Notes: generated from the letters alone by a model not told the origin. Positions 12,943 through 24,715 are shown, counted from the first letter of the stretch. The stretch is DNA of 64,000 nucleotides from Alviniconcha marisindica (GCA_018857735.1 JABMCL010000194.1:613501-677500), one strand, 5' to 3'. Program-made: numbers and translations.

Positions 12943-13558
12943 CCCGGGAGACGTTGTGGTTAATCAGTTCATACCAGTTTCAGACCTTGTGATTAATAAA
13001 TACATACCACTTCAAGTGTGTTGGTTGTCAGTCATACCTGTTCAAACGAGTAGTTTTTACGTGTGTTGACAGGTTGTAGTTCATACATTACCGTTTCAAA
13101 CGTTGTTCGTGTGCTGATCTGGCATTGTCTTTTTCTGTCTGAAGGTTTATAGGAATGATTTACCTTTGAGCGGAACAGTTGTTCCTCGCTGGCGAAATGA
13201 ACGATGTACAAACGTATAAAGGTGATATGATTTTGTCGTTGTTGCTGTGTGTGTATGTTGTTGCTGCTATGCTTGTCGTTGTTATCGTTCTTATCGTCGT
13301 TATCCTTTTTGCCATGAGATGGCTCGTTGGTGTTGGCTGGGGTTTAGATGTCAAAAATCAATCGCTGTCCATTCTTCAGTGAGCGGTAGTAGTAGTTGTC
13401 GTTGTTGTTTTGAATGCTTGGTTTGCTTTTATTGTCCAGTCCACGTTGTGGGTCGTATCCGGACAAAGACTGTTGTAGTAGATGGTAGTCGTGGTCATAA
13501 CAGTATTCGTTTCAGTTGTGAGATTATTAATGGTCAAGTGAACGACATATTATCCCCG
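12943..13558. other. Unique-looking non-coding DNA
   Basis: Imperfect GTT/GTC trinucleotides at 13225-13310 produce a hydrophobic frame (MNDVQTYKGDMILSLLLC onward, 61 residues from 13197) that looks like a membrane segment but reflects composition. A 20-bp direct motif (ATACCAGTTTCAGACCTTGT-like) recurs diverged at 12970-13100. Confidence 0.4.
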
Positions 13559-13559
13559 T

Positions 13560-13817
13560 CTGTGTTGTTGTGTGCTCGACAAGTTTAAACGTAAGTCATG
13601 TGCTCGACACGTTTAGACGTAAGTCATGTGCTCGACAAGTGTAGACGTATGTCATGTGCTCGACAAGTTTAGACGTAAGTCATGTGCTCGACAAGTTTAA
13701 ACATATGTCGTTTGCTCGACAGGTTTAGACGTATGTCGTGTGTTCGACAAGTTTAAACGTATGTCATGTGCTCGACAAGTTTAAATGTATGATGTGTGCT
13801 CGACAAGTTAGACGTAA
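13560..13817. repeat. Minisatellite, 28-bp unit
   Basis: Nine copies of GTGCTCGACAAGTTTAGACG plus TAAGTCAT, with single-base variants. Confidence 0.95.
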
Positions 13818-13867
13818 ATAAGGGAAATGGTGTGGGATTGTTCGACTAGTTCTGCTTCTGCTTCTAG

Positions 13868-13974
13868 TTCATCATGCGGTGACTATCCGACTGATGGCAC
13901 CTTAAGCCCCATGAACCAACCAACTTCATCTTTTACTTCCCTTGGGAAACTCTCCAGTGCTCCCATAGATACAG
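13868..13974 (+). CDS. Candidate exon of an unidentified gene
   Basis: An acceptor (gttctgcttctgcttctag) ends at 13867 and a donor (GATACAG before gtaccg) begins at 13975. The frame entered with one base of a split codon is open for 35 codons, reading SSCGDYPTDGTLSPMNQPTS then SFTSLGKLSSAPIDT. This is a Ser/Thr/Pro-rich, disordered-looking segment unlike the neighbouring repeats. The phases do not join directly to the candidate exon at 12067. No family recognised. Confidence 0.25.
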
Positions 13975-14264
13975 GTACCGGAGTCTGGAATCATTCTACT
14001 TTTAATAGAAGTAAACCTTTACACTGCTATTATTATTATTTTTAATTTGTTTTTTTATCGTTTTAACTAGCATTACTTTATCAAACAGAACGTTTCAACT
14101 GGCATCACTTTACGAACCATCTGATGAATTGTGAACGCTGACTTTTGAGCATATATTACTTAATTTATAAGTCATAAGGTTAGAAATGAAATAAAACGGA
14201 AACGTATCAACGGAAATTAAAACCGTAACGTTTTTTCTGTGTGTGTGTTTTTTCCCCATTTTTT

Positions 14265-14745
14265 ATGGCTGTTCCGTCCCTGCAAGCAATAAGGTTTTGT
14301 GCTTTACACGTGGTTGAAAGGTTGTGTGTGTGTGGTTTAAATTTATTTTATTTTATGGCTGTTTCGTGCCTACAACCAATAAGGTTGTGTGCTTTACATG
14401 AGTATTGGTTGAAAGGTTGTGTGTGTGTTTTATTTTTTATGGCTGTTCCGTCCCTGCCAGCATTAAGGTTTTGTGCTTTACACGAGTACTGGTTGAAAGA
14501 TTGGGTTTTTCGATGGCTGTTCCGTGCCTGCAGCCATTAAGGTTGTGTGCTTTACACGAGTTTATGGCTGTTCCGTGCCTGCAGCCATTAAGGTTGTGTG
14601 CTTTACACGAGTTTATGGCTGTTCCGTGCCTGCAGCCAATAAGGTTGTGTGCTTTACACGAGTTTATGGCAGTTCCGTGCCTGCAGCCAATAAGGCTGTG
14701 TGCTTTACACGAGTTTATGGCAGTTCCGTGCCTGCAAGCAATGTG
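14265..14745. repeat. Minisatellite, about 51-bp unit
   Basis: About nine copies of TATGGCTGTTCCGTGCCTGC plus AGCCAATAAGGTTGTGTGCT and TTACACGAGTT. The first three copies are longer because of T/GT-rich insertions. The interval 13975-14264 before it is AT-rich and featureless. Confidence 0.93.
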
Positions 14746-15054
14746 TCTTGTGAGATACAAAACCTGACAAGGCTTCGGATTGAAAGTTTCCCTGACGTGT
14801 TCATGCACCGCTGTTACTGGTTCCCACTGAATTAGTGTTAATATTGATGATTCATTTATTCATTCATCGTTACTTTCTATCTTGACTCTTGTCTAATTTC
14901 TTCTCTTGTCTCTGGTCATTTCTTTCTTTGCTTTCCCTCCTTACGTGGTTCCTGCGGTATTTCAAAGTTTGGGGGAAATGCTTCTCTGAAAAGTGTAAAA
15001 ATTAATGATTTATCTGAGATCTATGACAGTTTGAGGATTTGATTTCTCTTGTCA

Positions 15055-15370
15055 TGCTGTGGCTAACTTCCTACTTTGGCTGTTTATTATTGTGTGTAAG
15101 AGATCATCATACAGTGGTATTTTGGCTGTTTATTGTTGTGTGTAAAAGATCATCATACAGTGGTACTTTGCTGCTTATCATTGTATGTAAAAGAGCATCA
15201 TACAGTGTTACTTTTGTCTATTATTGTGTGTAAAAGAGCATCATACAGTGTCTGTTATTGTGTGTAAAAGATAATCAGACTGGTACTTCGACTGTTTGTT
15301 ATTGTGTGTAAAGATAACCATACTGTGGTACTTCGGCTGTTTACTATTGTGTGTAAAAGATCGTTATTCA
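15055..15370. repeat. Minisatellite, about 46-bp unit, diverged
   Basis: About seven copies of a unit with TTTGGCTGTTTATTATTGTG followed by TGTAAAAGATCATCATACAG. Copies vary in length by small deletions. Confidence 0.88.
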
Positions 15371-15414
15371 GTGGCGGTGTTTGACATGTGGAGTGAAGGG
15401 TGTCCGTGCGTCAC

Positions 15415-15545
15415 TGTGGGTCAGTTAAGTTGAATAGATAATAATCTATTGAATCTGGTCGCCAGTTAAGTTGAATAGGTCAGTAATCTATTGAATCTGG
15501 TCGCCAGTTAAGTTGAATAGGCCAGTAATCTATTGAATCTGGTCT
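15415..15545. repeat. Three copies of a 42-bp unit
   Basis: The unit GTCGCCAGTTAAGTTGAATA plus GGTCAGTAATCTATTGAATC and TG is repeated three times with few changes. It contains an inverted pair (GAATAGATaataATCTATTC type) in the first copy. Confidence 0.9.
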
Positions 15546-16431
15546 GTCAGTTCTACACATAAAAATTCTTTAAATATTTTTAAAAGTTGGTGAATTTTGG
15601 ATTGAAAAGTTTGTAAGAACGCTGCCAGTTCAGAACAACCCGAAGTCTTCAAAGACTAGTTGTTTTTTACTTCTGCTAGAAATAATGGTATTTAATAGGA
15701 TTTCGAGAATCTTCATGTACTGTCTGAAACGCACGCCTATAATGTCTGCGTGAGAGGTCCGTAATGTCTTTTGGGCACGTTTGTAATGTGGTTATTGTTG
15801 GCGTTCAGATTGAATGGATAAATAATTAGGTTTTAACGCCAAGTCAGCCAAGATGGTTGTACAATACCAGGGCAAAATTCACTTGGGGGAAGAAAAAACA
15901 CACACAAAGACAGTGGAGTTGTTTATTATTAGCTGGATCTACGTCTGTGAATCAAAGGGTAGTTTAGACCTTTCGTTGTGTTCATTTATTTTCACCTCAA
16001 CAGCACACAGAAAATGGGAACGATCGCCAGTATCGTTTGATGCACATCCTTCACAATTAGGAGTCTTGTTATATATAATTTTAGCAAAATGATTATGCAC
16101 ACTTAGGAAATCAACTTTTGAAAGAAAGAAAAAAGAAATATATATATATATATATTGTGTGTGCGTGTGTGTGACGGTTAGAAAGCAAGCTTTTAGCAGC
16201 TTGAAGAGGTGTAGGGAATGTGATAGATATACGTGTGGACCAACTTCCGTGGATATTTTTGACATCTCCTAGCTGTCCGCCTATATTTATATATAATTAG
16301 AGGGAGAGTCCAGGCATTCCATTGACAAACCATAACCGGTGAGTACATTTCCATTTGTCATCGTTTAACCCTTTTCTTCTTCTTTTCCCTTTTTTTTTTT
16401 TTTTTTTTTTCCCTTCCCCATTTTGTCGCTT
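15546..16431. other. AT-rich non-coding DNA
   Basis: A TA run (16139-16155) and a T run (16389-16410) are present. The phrase GTTGGTGAATTTTGGATTGA at 15587 recurs at 22911, so both may be remnants of one dispersed repeat. Confidence 0.5.
16278..16337 (+). promoter_or_regulatory. Possible TATA box with a nearby first-exon donor
   Basis: TATATTTATATATAATT at 16282-16298 lies about 40 bp before CCATAACCG, which abuts gtgagtaca at 16338. A start near 16320 and a very short non-coding first exon would fit this spacing. There is no supporting downstream exon. Confidence 0.15.
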
Positions 16432-16800
16432 TGTGCTGTGGGCACGGTACTTTCGTGGTTGACTGGCTGTGGGCACGGTACTTACGTGGTTAATTGGCTG
16501 TGGGCACGGTACTTATGTGGTTGACTGGCTGTGGGCACCGTAGTGAAGTGGTTGACTGGCTATGGGCATGGAACTGAATTGGTTGACTGGCTATGGGCAC
16601 GGTACAAGGGTTGACTGTGTGGGCACGGAACTGAAGTGGTTGACTGGCTGTGGGCACGGAACTGAAGTGGTTGACTGGCTGTGGGCACGGAACTGAAGTG
16701 GTTGACTGGCTATGGGCACGGAACTGAAGTGGTTGACTGGCTATGGGCACGGAACTGAAGTGGTTGACTGGCTATGGGCACGGAACTGAAGTGGTTGAAA
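16432..16800. repeat. Minisatellite, 31-bp unit
   Basis: About 12 copies of GACTGGCTATGGGCACGGAA plus CTGAAGTGGTT. The first copies read TACTTACGTGG in place of AACTGAAGTGG. Confidence 0.95.
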
Positions 16801-17329
16801 GACAGGCCTCTGTTGACCTCCGTTGACCATGTCAACGCAATTAAAAGCAACGCTGGGATTTGTTGTTGTTTTGTTTGTTTTTAGATGAGGCGAGTACATA
16901 TGGGTTATCCCGAGTGCTTAAATACTGTCTTAAACCGTAGTTTTTGATTAGGATGAGATGGGTAATAGTGGTAACGGTAGAATGATAAGAAACAAGAGGT
17001 AGAGTAGTAAGGTGTTGTTGTTACAGCATTGACAACAGTACTCATTATGGTGCTGAAGACATGGGAGAAAACCTTTTACGAATCACCACTGTCAGTCCCC
17101 ACATTTTCTTTTCCTTTACGCAGTTGTTGCTGCTGTCCGGGGCCAGGTTTCATCAGCATTTGTACACCATAGCCCTTTTTACCACATGCACACTGTGTGA
17201 AGGGGGCGATACAGACGCAGCCTTGCACAGAACAGACACAGAGAGCGAGAGAAAAATGTGTTGAGAGGAACTGTGTTAGCATAGTGACCGAGGAATCAGT
17301 GCTGTCTGTGGCCGCTTAACAAAAGGACA
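16801..17329. other. Non-coding DNA
   Basis: A strong acceptor-like tract (cattttcttttcctttacgcag) ends at 17123. The frame after it closes at a TGA near 17262 without a donor or recognisable protein. No gene called. Confidence 0.4.
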
Positions 17330-17835
17330 GAGTTTATTCTGTTGTTTCTTTTGCTGATAGTCCACTTGCTTCAAGGTGTGTTTTATTCTGTTGTTTATTT
17401 CGTTGATAGTCCACTTGCTTCAAGGTGTTTTATTCCGTTATTTCGTTGGTAGTCGACTTGCTTGAAGGTGAGTTTTATTGTTCTTTATTTCGTTGGTAGT
17501 CGACTTGCTTCAAGTTCTGTTTCATTCTGTTATTTCGTTGGTTCAAGGTGAGTTTTATTCTGTTGTTTATTTGGTTGATAGTCGACCTGCTTCAATGCGA
17601 GTTTTATTCTGTTTGTTTCGTTTGATAGCCGACTTGCTTCAAGGTGTGGTTTATTCTGTTGTTTATTTCGTTGATAGTCGACTTGCTTCAAGGTGTGGTT
17701 TATTCTGTTGTTTATTTCGTTGATAGTCGACTTGCTTCAAGGTGTGGTTTATTCTGTTGTTTGTTTCGTTTGATAGCCGACTTGCTTCAAGGTGTGGTTT
17801 ATTCTGTTGTTTATTTCGTTGATAGTCGCTTCAGG
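17330..17835. repeat. Minisatellite, about 50-bp unit
   Basis: About ten copies of CTTCAAGGTGTGGTTTATTC plus TGTTGTTTATTTCGTTGATA and GTCGACTTG, with 5' copies more diverged. Confidence 0.92.
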
Positions 17836-18867
17836 GTGTGCTGGCAAAAAGCAGAGTAGAATGCTCGGTCTAAGAAAGGGAGACAGGAAATCGTTCCAGT
17901 GCAAACAAACCCATTGCTTTGCTGCCTGGCTGGGTTGGCTGGGGTGGGTGCACATAGGTCACCGTGTCACGGACAAGTTGATTCACCTGGCTCAGTCTAC
18001 TGCAACCGCTATCTTGAAGGTGACAGCTGGGCCGTGACGTCACCTTCACACCCGGACAACCGACCGCTACCGGCACGTCTCTCCTTGGCTGACTGTGTAA
18101 CTGTGGTAGGTTGAGTTGTGCTGGCTGTGTCTGCGCCTTGCTCTGGCCGCTGGCTGATCCACTGGTTTACAACACAGGTTTCCGTGGTCTACAAGCACTG
18201 GTTTACAACACACACAGATTTTGTCTGTGGTTTACAAGCAGCGTTACACGCCTAGTGTCTTGTCTGTGTCGCGCGCGTGTGTGTGTGTGCGGAGCATATT
18301 CATATCCTGTCGGTGGTGTCGGTCATACCTGCCTGTGCTGTGACTCGACTATGTCAGCGACCTCCTCTGCAAAAGTGCATGGATTTAGGTTAGTGGGGAG
18401 CAAAATGGGACGCCCATTCTACATAACTTTAAACAGCAGCTGTGGTATTTGGCCATAACTCTTTTTTTGTAGCAACAACGTCGGTGGTATATATAGATTT
18501 ATGTATATATTTCTTTTTTAGGTCCGTGGGTGGAGGTAAGTAACCAAATAGTTAACTCGCTAGTGGTGGTGTCGATGACAACTGTGTTTGTGGGCCGACA
18601 GTAGGGGGCGACTACGTCTGTGGATGACAGTTTGTGAGATGGCGTGGGAGACGCCATAGGCCAGTTGTGATAAGTGAGAGGTCTCGGTATTCCACTTTGA
18701 CCAACAAGGGTGGAGTTCCGGTGCACACGGCACACGTTTTTCATGGATTATTACTATTAATATTTATGATGTACTCAATGCGCAACTTGCACGCGTTCAT
18801 GTAATCGTGTCGCTTTCTGTTTGTAGGTATTGTTAGATTTTTGTAGGAAGAAAACAGATGTCTTGTT

Positions 18868-18868
<1 letters not shown>
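17836..18868. other. Unique-looking non-coding DNA
   Basis: No domain-bearing frame. A 14-bp segment at 18522-18535 is flanked by an excellent acceptor and donor (see findings). Confidence 0.45.

Positions 18869-18919
<51 letters not shown>
18869..18919. repeat. CA microsatellite
   Basis: About 50 bp of pure CA. Confidence 0.96.
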
Positions 18920-18921
<2 letters not shown>

Positions 18922-19039
18922 GCCCCTCCCGTTGTGTGTGTTGCGTTGAGCCTGTGTGGTCATGGGAGAGGGTGGGTGGCTATTTATACTTATGCTGTGG
19001 CTGTGAATATCGTACACTGTGACTGGTGTGTGATGGTGA

Positions 19040-20400
19040 TGAACGGTGCTGTTCTATAGCAACTGTGTGTCTTAAAACGTCTAGTATACAGAACTCTTGA
19101 CTCAGATACGTACATAATTATCACAAGCAGATATAGTATTATGTAAATGCATACGTCTCTTGAAACGTGTGAAGAACGCTCGTACTAAAATTGTTACATG
19201 TGATTAGCAGACGTACTAAGTAAATACATGTATTTCTTGAAACGTCTGAACATAACTCATCTTTAAATGTGATGAGTCAATGCACGCATCTCTTGAAACG
19301 TTTGAATTTACTCAGATATTTTGATGTGACGATCAGGTATAATATGTAAATTAAGTTTGTGTCTTTACACGTGGTGAACAGGTATTGTATATGTATCTGT
19401 TGAAACAGCCCAGCAATGCTTTATTCAAGACTTGCGTGAGATGAACGGATTTTTATTTTATTTTATTTAAAAATGGATATATATCCTTTGAAACATCTGA
19501 AGGATGATTTATTCAAGTCTTTACACGCGATGATCAGATATCTATGCATCTGTTGAAACATCTCGACTCTAGACTTGGCATGATTGAGATGAACAGATTT
19601 TAAAAAAAGAAAGAAGAAATCTGCTTTAAACCGTCCGAGTCTTTACACGTGACGAGCAGATATTTTGCGAATGTATGTGTTGACAGATCTGAAAAATGCT
19701 AAAGTCTTTGCAAGAGAGATTTTTTTATTTGGGGGGGGGGGGGGGGGGGGGAGTAGTCCATGTTTACATACCGTTCGAAACATCTGAAGATTGATTTTAT
19801 TTAAATCTTTACACGTGATGAGTAGGTACACTGTAATCTCCTGAAACGTTTGAAGAACACTTCACTCATCTTTACATATAATGAGCAGTCTTTACATATG
19901 ATTAGCAGGGGTTATGTAAATACATGTATTTCATTAAACATCTGTTTGAATGCCTGTAAATTTTATTTCAAACAAAGAATGCTTTTCTCAAGTCTATTCA
20001 TGTGATCGCGTAGGCCTGCATAGTACTGTAAGTATCTCTCTTTTCTTCTTTTTATGTATATATTTAAAATATGTTTATTTAAAGTCTTTTCGCATAAGTG
20101 ATATTAGACTGATCTTACAATTATTGAGGTAACAAAATATGTCAGCAGGTTATACCAAAACAACCCAGACCTAACAAGAAAAAGAAAAAAAGGTTTACTC
20201 TTATTTTATATCTCTTAAACCCAGGAAAACGTCTTGCGGAAATCTTTACATGAGATGGATAGGTTGTGAAAATGTTTATTTCAAACAGCTTGGTAATATT
20301 CGGTTGAGGTTTTTGCGTATATGCTAAACTGATTAGGTGAATAGAAGCTATGTATAATTATATGTTAAATGTTTCGTGAAGCTTTCAGTTCTTTTGGTTT
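19040..20400. repeat. Ancient, strongly diverged tandem repeat (about 70-95-bp spacing)
   Basis: The motif (T)TGAAACGTCTGAAGAA recurs at about 19157, 19236, 19293, 19398, 19488, 19553, 19625, 19680, 19776, 19840 and 19934. Each copy is followed by a CTTTACACGTGATGAGCAGA-like segment and a short ATGTAAATACATGTAT-like spacer. Copies differ widely, so this is an old array. A 22-bp G run interrupts it at 19731-19751. Confidence 0.75.
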
Positions 20401-21394
20401 TTGTGTGTGCATTTTGATCTTTTCATTTCCGCGTGTACATTTCCTGGTCTGTGTAAATCCGTCTTAGCTTTGGGTTTCTGTTTTGTACAAGGCAGTTTTA
20501 TTTCCTCCTTGTTGTTGTTTATTTTATTTTAGATTTTTTTGTTTTTGTTTTTACACAGATGATGTAGTTTTGTGTTGTGGGTGTTGTTGGTTTGTGGGTG
20601 TGTGGCTGTTTTACTTGATTGCTGGATTAGCCAGCGTCGTTAGATCACCTGTGGCTGCACTGAAACTTCCGTCAGTACTGACAAGAATCGTTAAAATGAA
20701 ATCTTTTTAACACTTGGTGTCTTTAACGAAGCAAGGAAGAGGACGAAGTAGGAAGGCTTCAGTTACTTTTGTCTCGGAATTAAAGGTGAATGGGGTCGTC
20801 TTCAGAGTGTTCCCCACTAAGTCGTTTCATTTGTGACGCTTCTCTCGACAGGAGTTTGCGGAGTCAAGGTGAACCAAGTGTACCATCTCGCAGTTCACGC
20901 CTGACGTGCTGGGGTGGAGGAAGGTGGGTGGGGGGGGTGGTGGTGATTCTCAAATGGTGCAAACTGGTGACAGGGATATATCGCTCGCGTTTTATCAGCT
21001 TCTCTCAGGGCTGTGAGGGTGATACATTGAGCGAATAATTAACACAGCTGTCGTTGACTGCACAGTCCAAAATGAATGCAGTAAATCACCCTCGGTTATG
21101 TCTGCATCTGCGCTGCTGCTGACTAGGAGTGCAGTGTACGTGGTACAGCATTTGTCTCTGCCTCCACGAAGCGTGTGGCCGGCAAGGGCCGCGCTGTAAT
21201 GACTTGCCACACACACAAAAAAGGGCGTGTGCTGGTAAAGCCAACGCTTTCAACCGCTGTCATCCTGCATCGGCGCGCCTCATCTTGTCCTTCATTGGAG
21301 CGTGACGGTGTGTGTGTGCGCGCGACAGCTTGCCTGCTTGTCGGTCGTGACTGATTTCGGTGCTGACGCACGGCGCTCGAGAGTCGCCCTCCTC
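20401..21394. other. Non-coding DNA
   Basis: A plus-strand frame ending at 20710 closes with SVVRSPVAALKLPSVLTRIV before a stop, and an AG at 20628-20629 could open it. That is too little to call an exon. Nothing else supported. Confidence 0.4.
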
Positions 21395-21945
21395 AGTGGG
21401 TGTACAACGGTTGGATTAACTCTTGTCCACCAACCGTACACTGCAGTCCTTGTGTTCTCTTGTACAACGGTTGGATTAACTCTTGTCCACCAACCGCACA
21501 CTTCAGTCCTTGTGTTCTCTTGTACAACGGTTGGATTAACTCTTGTCCACCAACCGCCACTCATCCTTGTCTCTCTTGTACAAGGGTTTGGGATTGAACT
21601 CTTGTCCACCAACCGCACACTGCAGTCCTTGTGTTCTGTTGACCGGTTGGATTTACTCTTGTCCACCAACCGCACACTGCAGTCCTTGTGTTCTCAGTGG
21701 GTGTACAACGGTTGGATTAACTCTTGTCCACCAACCGCACACTGCAGTCCTTGTGTTCTCTTGTACAACGGTTGGATTAACTCTTGTCCACCAACCGCAC
21801 ACTTCAGTCCTTGTGTTCTCTTGTACAACGGTTGGATTAACTCTTGTCCACCAACCGCACACTCAGTCCTTGTGTTCTCTTGTACAACGGTTGGATTAAC
21901 TCTTGTCCACCAACCGCACACTGCAGTCCTTTATTCTCTTAAATT
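21395..21945. repeat. Minisatellite, 60-bp unit
   Basis: About nine copies of CTTGTACAACGGTTGGATTA plus ACTCTTGTCCACCAACCGCA and CACTGCAGTCCTTGTGTTCT. Since 60 is a multiple of three, frames remain open on both strands. Neither has a plausible start or splice context. Confidence 0.95.
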
Positions 21946-23430
21946 TCAATAGCAAGGGAATTCACGTTATTCACCAAAATTAACAAATTTGCAGTAACAG
22001 AAGCAACAAACATTACTGTCGCTGTATATATAAAAAGCAGCTCGCAATAACAAAAGTAACAAACTTTATTGTCACTGTGTATATATAAAAAGTGACGAAA
22101 GTCAGATACTGTAAAATGCATCGCTTTTTGTCCGTTTGATTTGAAGGTATAGGTGTAAGCCAAGACAAAGCATTGTATTTTAGAGTGTTGCTTTTTACTT
22201 CATTTATGAACACCAAAGTATAAAATTTCACTTTGAATACCTGCGTGATTCTAGTTTGGTTCTGTGAACCAGTAAAGGACTAGTTCACGTGTATGTCTTG
22301 TGGGTGTGGTTGTAAAAGAACCGTCCTTTCCGTTTTGTCTTTCTTTGGTTTCATAGCTAGACAAGCGACTGTAGTTCTTCTGTTTTTGTTTTTGTTGTTT
22401 GTGTGTTCTTTGTCCCCCTCCCACGCCCCATCTTACGGTTCCTAAGGCCTTTAAAACTTGGGGAAAACGATCTGCCATTTTCAGGGACTTGAAAGTCTGT
22501 CAATTTTGTTGTTGTTTTAATCCACTGAGGTCTTTTAAAGTTTGTAATTTTGACTTGTCGCACTGACAAACCAATGAGTTCCTGACTGACCTTGACAATC
22601 TCTCGTAATTACATGGCTTCGTACTTTGGCCGTTTATTTGAACGTGTAAATTATCACAATTAAATGTCAATACTATGACATCCTAACTGTCAGGTGCAGC
22701 GTGTTCATACATCACGGTTCACAGAGGATGATAAGGTTGGGTAGGTGAGCAATCATCAAGTTTGGTCTTTGGCTGTTAATAACAATAGTAGCAATAAATG
22801 GACATTTCAACAGCGCCACTAGCTGTCCATGTCTGGACATCCTTGCAACGCTGTTGAAGGGAAAACACAAACAGAAGGAGAAAAAAAGGGAAGAAAAAAA
22901 GGTGTTGACTGTTGGTGAATTTTGGATTGAAATGTTTACCCTGTAAAATATGTATAAATATTTTTTAACATCTTTTATTCCAGTTTTATACAATCTACGG
23001 CAATATTATAACAATGATTACAACTCTACGCCTGCATAGATGTAATCATGTAGAAATCGTAGACATAACAAAAACCAGATGTGTCAGGGAAAAATAAACG
23101 GGAAGAAAAAAGAAAAGAGAAATTCAAACCAAAACTTAAGTAAACGGCCCAACAAACAGATCACCAAAGTTAGAACAAGATGATCGTGGCAGTGAATGTA
23201 CTTACATAGATGTGCATACGGACAGCGTACAAGTACGTGAGTGTGTGTATATGTATTATGTCTTGTGTCACCTAACGTTCATCGTCCATAGCACAGTCTA
23301 TACGTCTGCCAGCTTCCGGTAAAAACGCCAATCGGTTACAATCTTGTCATGTGACATTGCATTTTGCAGTATATTTTTGCACCACGACGCTAGCTTTTAA
23401 ACAGCGTTATGGGCAAATGCAATTGTGGTA
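21946..23430. other. AT-rich non-coding DNA
   Basis: A 59-bp direct repeat (TAACAGAAGCAACAAACATT then ACTGTCGCTGTATATATAAA) occurs twice at 21994-22095. Otherwise no feature is supported. Confidence 0.5.
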
Positions 23431-23431
23431 C

Positions 23432-23634
23432 GGCCTTGTTTAATGTTACATTTATAAGCAAAGAACTTTGCTGCAAAATAATCCTTGTTAATGTTACATT
23501 TATAAGCAAAGAACTTTGCTGCAAAATAATCCTTGTTAATGTTACATTTATGAAACAAAGAACGTTGCTGCAAAATAATCCTTGTTAATAATGTTACATT
23601 TATAAACAAAGAACTTTGCTGCAAAATAATCCAA
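23432..23634. repeat. Four copies of a 48-bp unit
   Basis: The unit TTGTTAATGTTACATTTATA plus AGCAAAGAACTTTGCTGCAA and AATAATCC is repeated. Each copy contains the perfect palindrome CAAAGAACTTTG-like core (AGCAAAGAACTTTGCT), so each could form a short hairpin. Confidence 0.93.
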
Positions 23635-24600
23635 TTAAAGGTGTCGTTTGATTTAGAGTGGATGTCGTGACCAAACAGTAAAATATTTTCATGAAGTGTA
23701 ATATTGCATTTGAGTTATCTATTATTAACTGCAGTCTGGAATCATTCCCAGAATGACTACGTATGTACACGAGCAAAATATATGGTTAATAAAATCTCGT
23801 TCTTTTCGGAAAGTAAGCAAGCAGTGTCCTTTTCAATTCCTCCTGCATTAGAACAACATCGGTAACTAATAATCTGTTGACGAGTCTTACTTGAAGCCAT
23901 TTCAGTTTTATTTCTTGAAACCTGGTGTATTTTCTTTTAATGTGTACTTTATGTATATACCTCCATTTTCTCTTTCTCCTTTTTTGTTGTTGTTTTTGTT
24001 GTTGGGGTGGGGGGGGGGGGGTATTTTGTGTGTGAGTATGATGTTGCATCCGCACACGTGTATGCCTGGAAATGTCTTTCTCCATCTAAAGGTAGGGTTT
24101 TTTGTTTTGTTTGTTTGTTGTTTTTCCTTCACTTAGATCCATCTTCTGTTTCTTTGGTCCGGTTTAGATCGTCGTCACTTTAGTGTCTGATTTCTTCTTC
24201 TCCATTTTGATTTTAGCCGATCTGTACTTTTTTTCTTTCTTTTTTTAAATTTATAAATAATGTTCTTTTAATTATTAAAAAGAAAACAAACAAAGGAAGA
24301 AGAAGCAGAACTATTACAGAACCTCAGCATTAATTGCCTGTTCTGATGTACAATTCATGTGCATGTGTTGGCTTGTGAGATCAGCTTGTCTCAGTGGAGT
24401 GTGGACATGCAGTACGCCCTTGTTAAAATTAATGTGCTTTGTTAGCTGTTATTTGTGAACTTGTTTCGGTTGGGATTTTTGTTGTCTTTCTTTGTAAATA
24501 CGAATGGAGGAACCGCTGATATTTGTTTTATGTTGGTTGTGACGGTTGTTTTTGTGCATGTGTGTGTCTATTAACTTTTTCTTTTCTTTTTTTTAACTCC
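23635..24600. other. AT-rich non-coding DNA
   Basis: Low-complexity T- and GT-rich segments with a G run at 24008-24020. No gene supported. Confidence 0.5.
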
Positions 24601-24605
24601 CGCAG

Positions 24606-24715
24606 TCGTCTAAAGAAAGCGCTCGTCTCTATCACAGATGATCACATTGCCAGTTGTAGTAGTGATACACCTGTTGACCGTTACAGCCTGTTTTGCGTTG
24701 GTGTTTAGTGGCGTA
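24606..24715 (+). CDS. Candidate signal-peptide exon of an unidentified secreted or membrane protein
   Basis: A long pyrimidine tract (cttttcttttttttaactcccgcag) ends at 24605. An ATG in a reasonable context (tatcacagATGATC) lies at 24638. A consensus donor (GGCGTA before gtaagt) begins at 24716. The coding part, 24638-24715, is 26 codons in phase 0: MITLPVVVVIHLLTVTACFA then LVFSGV, a textbook hydrophobic leader. 24606-24637 would be 5' UTR. If the donor is ignored, the frame continues with a cysteine-containing stretch (CAKCNNDPHGNLRGSFCMC) into a TA microsatellite, which argues for splicing. No downstream partner exon identified; the gene family is unknown. Confidence 0.35.

Noticed and set aside
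13197..13382. Small hydrophobic membrane-protein frame
   Set aside because: The hydrophobic stretch is a GTT/GTC trinucleotide run; chance more likely than a gene.
17124..17262. Frame after a strong acceptor at 17123
   Set aside because: No donor, no recognisable protein, and the opposite strand resembles low-complexity glutamine sequence; evidence too thin.
21302..21952. Long frames on both strands of the 60-bp array
   Set aside because: The same explanation applies; there is no start context, splice sites or domain, and both strands being open argues for composition.
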